From positions 1,513 through 7,713 of the forward strand of contig NHET02000026.1 of the NCBI GenBank assembly GCA_002170355.2: 6,201 nucleotides of DNA, written 5' to 3'. Each line of letters opens with the position of its first letter. Within the stretch, counting starts at the first letter, position 1. Shown one piece after another: positions 5,436-6,201 of the stretch. The stretch is from Gammaproteobacteria bacterium TMED92. GTDB lineage: Bacteria > Pseudomonadota > Gammaproteobacteria > Pseudomonadales > Azotimanducaceae. Below the pieces are notes generated by a model. It had not been told where the DNA came from, made no database searches, and saw only the letters and a list, made by a program, of their open reading frames with translations. A program made the position numbers and the translations under genes.

Positions 5436-6201
5436 TTAATTATCGGCAGCAAAGCGTAAAAGGCTAGATTTGTATGCCTCATGGGCCAAGGCCAAAGCAG
5501 CATCATCGTGTGAGCTCGACAAGAAATTAATTCGGTTAGTGCCGATCCAAACTCCGGCATCTCTTAAATTGCTATAAAAGGTGTTTTGAATATCGATTTC
5601 TGGCTCGACCCGATCGCGCTCCCTGCGGCAGCTTACAGTGCTCGAGCTCAAAACTAATCTAAACATTGATCCAACACCCATCATGTGAGCGCCAATACCC
5701 TTGGCTTGCACAAAACCGTTTATTTCAGCAATAAAGTCGGACGCCCGCCGTGATAGCTCTATGTAGATTTCGGGTCTTTCGCTTAGTTGTTCAATTGCGC
5801 ATAGCCCAGCGACTAACGAAATCGGATTGGCAGAAAATGTACCGCCAAGAAATACTGGATTTTCCGAGCGAATGCACGACATCACTTCAGTGGTGCCAGC
5901 TGTCAGACCAAGAGGTAGTCCACCGCCATAAATTTTGCCAAAAGTAGCGATGTCGGGATCAATACCGAAGTAAGTTTTTCCTCCACCGAGGGCCAATCGC
6001 CCTCCTGTAATTATCTCATCGAACCCCAAGAGCACATGGTTTTCGGTGCAAACCTTTCGCAGGCCAAAGAGAAAATCTTTTATATCGCCCCTAGGATTAG
6101 AGCCCTGGGTGGGCTCTACGAAAACCATGGCGATTTCCTGTGCATGTTCTTTTATCAGCGTGAAAGCGGCTGGATCATTGTAGGGAAGAACAATGACTTG
6201 G
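5436..6201 (-). CDS. Class III PLP aminotransferase, glutamate-1-semialdehyde aminomutase-like (5' end outside window)
   Basis: This is the C-terminal part of a fold-type I, class III aminotransferase. The reading frame is open to the window edge, so the true start lies beyond 6201; the ATG at 6128 is internal, because the 24 codons before it (VIVLPYNDPAAF..., then EHAQEIA) continue the family pattern. Visible motifs are VEPTQGSNPRG, the cofactor Asp in FDEIITGGR, and the Schiff-base lysine in FGKIYGGGLPLG (codon 5936-5934). GGTFSANPISLVAG and a C-terminal RINFLSSSHDD follow. About 165 residues come after the lysine, as in full-length GSA aminomutases, so the 3' end looks intact. The family moves amino groups on small carbonyl substrates. 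HemL makes 5-aminolevulinate, but relatives also sit in glycan and nonulosonate gene sets. Its place beside flagellar genes makes a flagellin-modification role possible; that is inference. The family call is firm, the substrate unknown. Confidence 0.9.
   Translation of the reverse strand, partial: QVIVLPYNDPAAFTLIKEHAQEIAMVFVEPTQGSNPRGDIKDFLFGLRKVCTENHVLLGFDEIITGGRLALGGGKTYFGIDPDIATFGKIYGGGLPLGLTAGTTEVMSCIRSENPVFLGGTFSANPISLVAGLCAIEQLSERPEIYIELSRRASDFIAEINGFVQAKGIGAHMMGVGSMFRLVLSSSTVSCRRERDRVEPEIDIQNTFYSNLRDAGVWIGTNRINFLSSSHDDAALALAHEAYKSSLLRFAADN

Overview
The window looks like part of a flagellar/motility locus from a gammaproteobacterium, probably marine. That assignment is inference: it rests on a PomA-type MotA, MotB proteins with acidic, extended periplasmic parts, a FliA (sigma-28) promoter, and mid-range base composition. 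Every gene I can support lies on the minus strand, so transcription runs from high to low coordinates.

Layout in order of transcription. The right edge (6201-5436) holds the C-terminal part of a class III PLP aminotransferase resembling glutamate-1-semialdehyde aminomutase; its N-terminus is outside the window. The next intergenic region carries a well-matched FliA promoter (5387-5361), followed by four tandem FliS-like genes. These are FliS-A (5326-4943), FliS-B (4857-4399), FliS-C (4293-3871, broken by one in-frame TAA) and FliS-D (3771-3391). A hairpin plus T7 tract (3817-3795) lies between C and D. Then comes a tightly packed motor cassette. It has a PomA-like MotA (3261-2488, GTG start preceded by AAAGGA) and a first MotB (2487-1357, GTG start directly after the motA stop). 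A second MotB follows (1364-282, overlapping the first by 8 nt), and then a 63-residue four-cysteine protein (278-87) only 3 nt further on. A possible start of another membrane protein runs off the left edge (62-1).

How the genes could work together: MotA and MotB form the ion-conducting stator of the flagellar motor, and FliS proteins are flagellin export chaperones. A FliA promoter in front of the FliS array fits late-class flagellar expression. The aminotransferase could belong to a neighbouring flagellin-glycan gene set, but the window does not show this.

The unusual points are four consecutive FliS-like paralogs without fliC or fliD between them, one of them interrupted at a conserved tyrosine position. 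One MotA is also paired with two different MotB proteins, each with what looks like an internally duplicated periplasmic segment. No RNA genes, CRISPR arrays, insertion sequences or phage genes were recognised. No gene-free stretch exceeds 130 bases.
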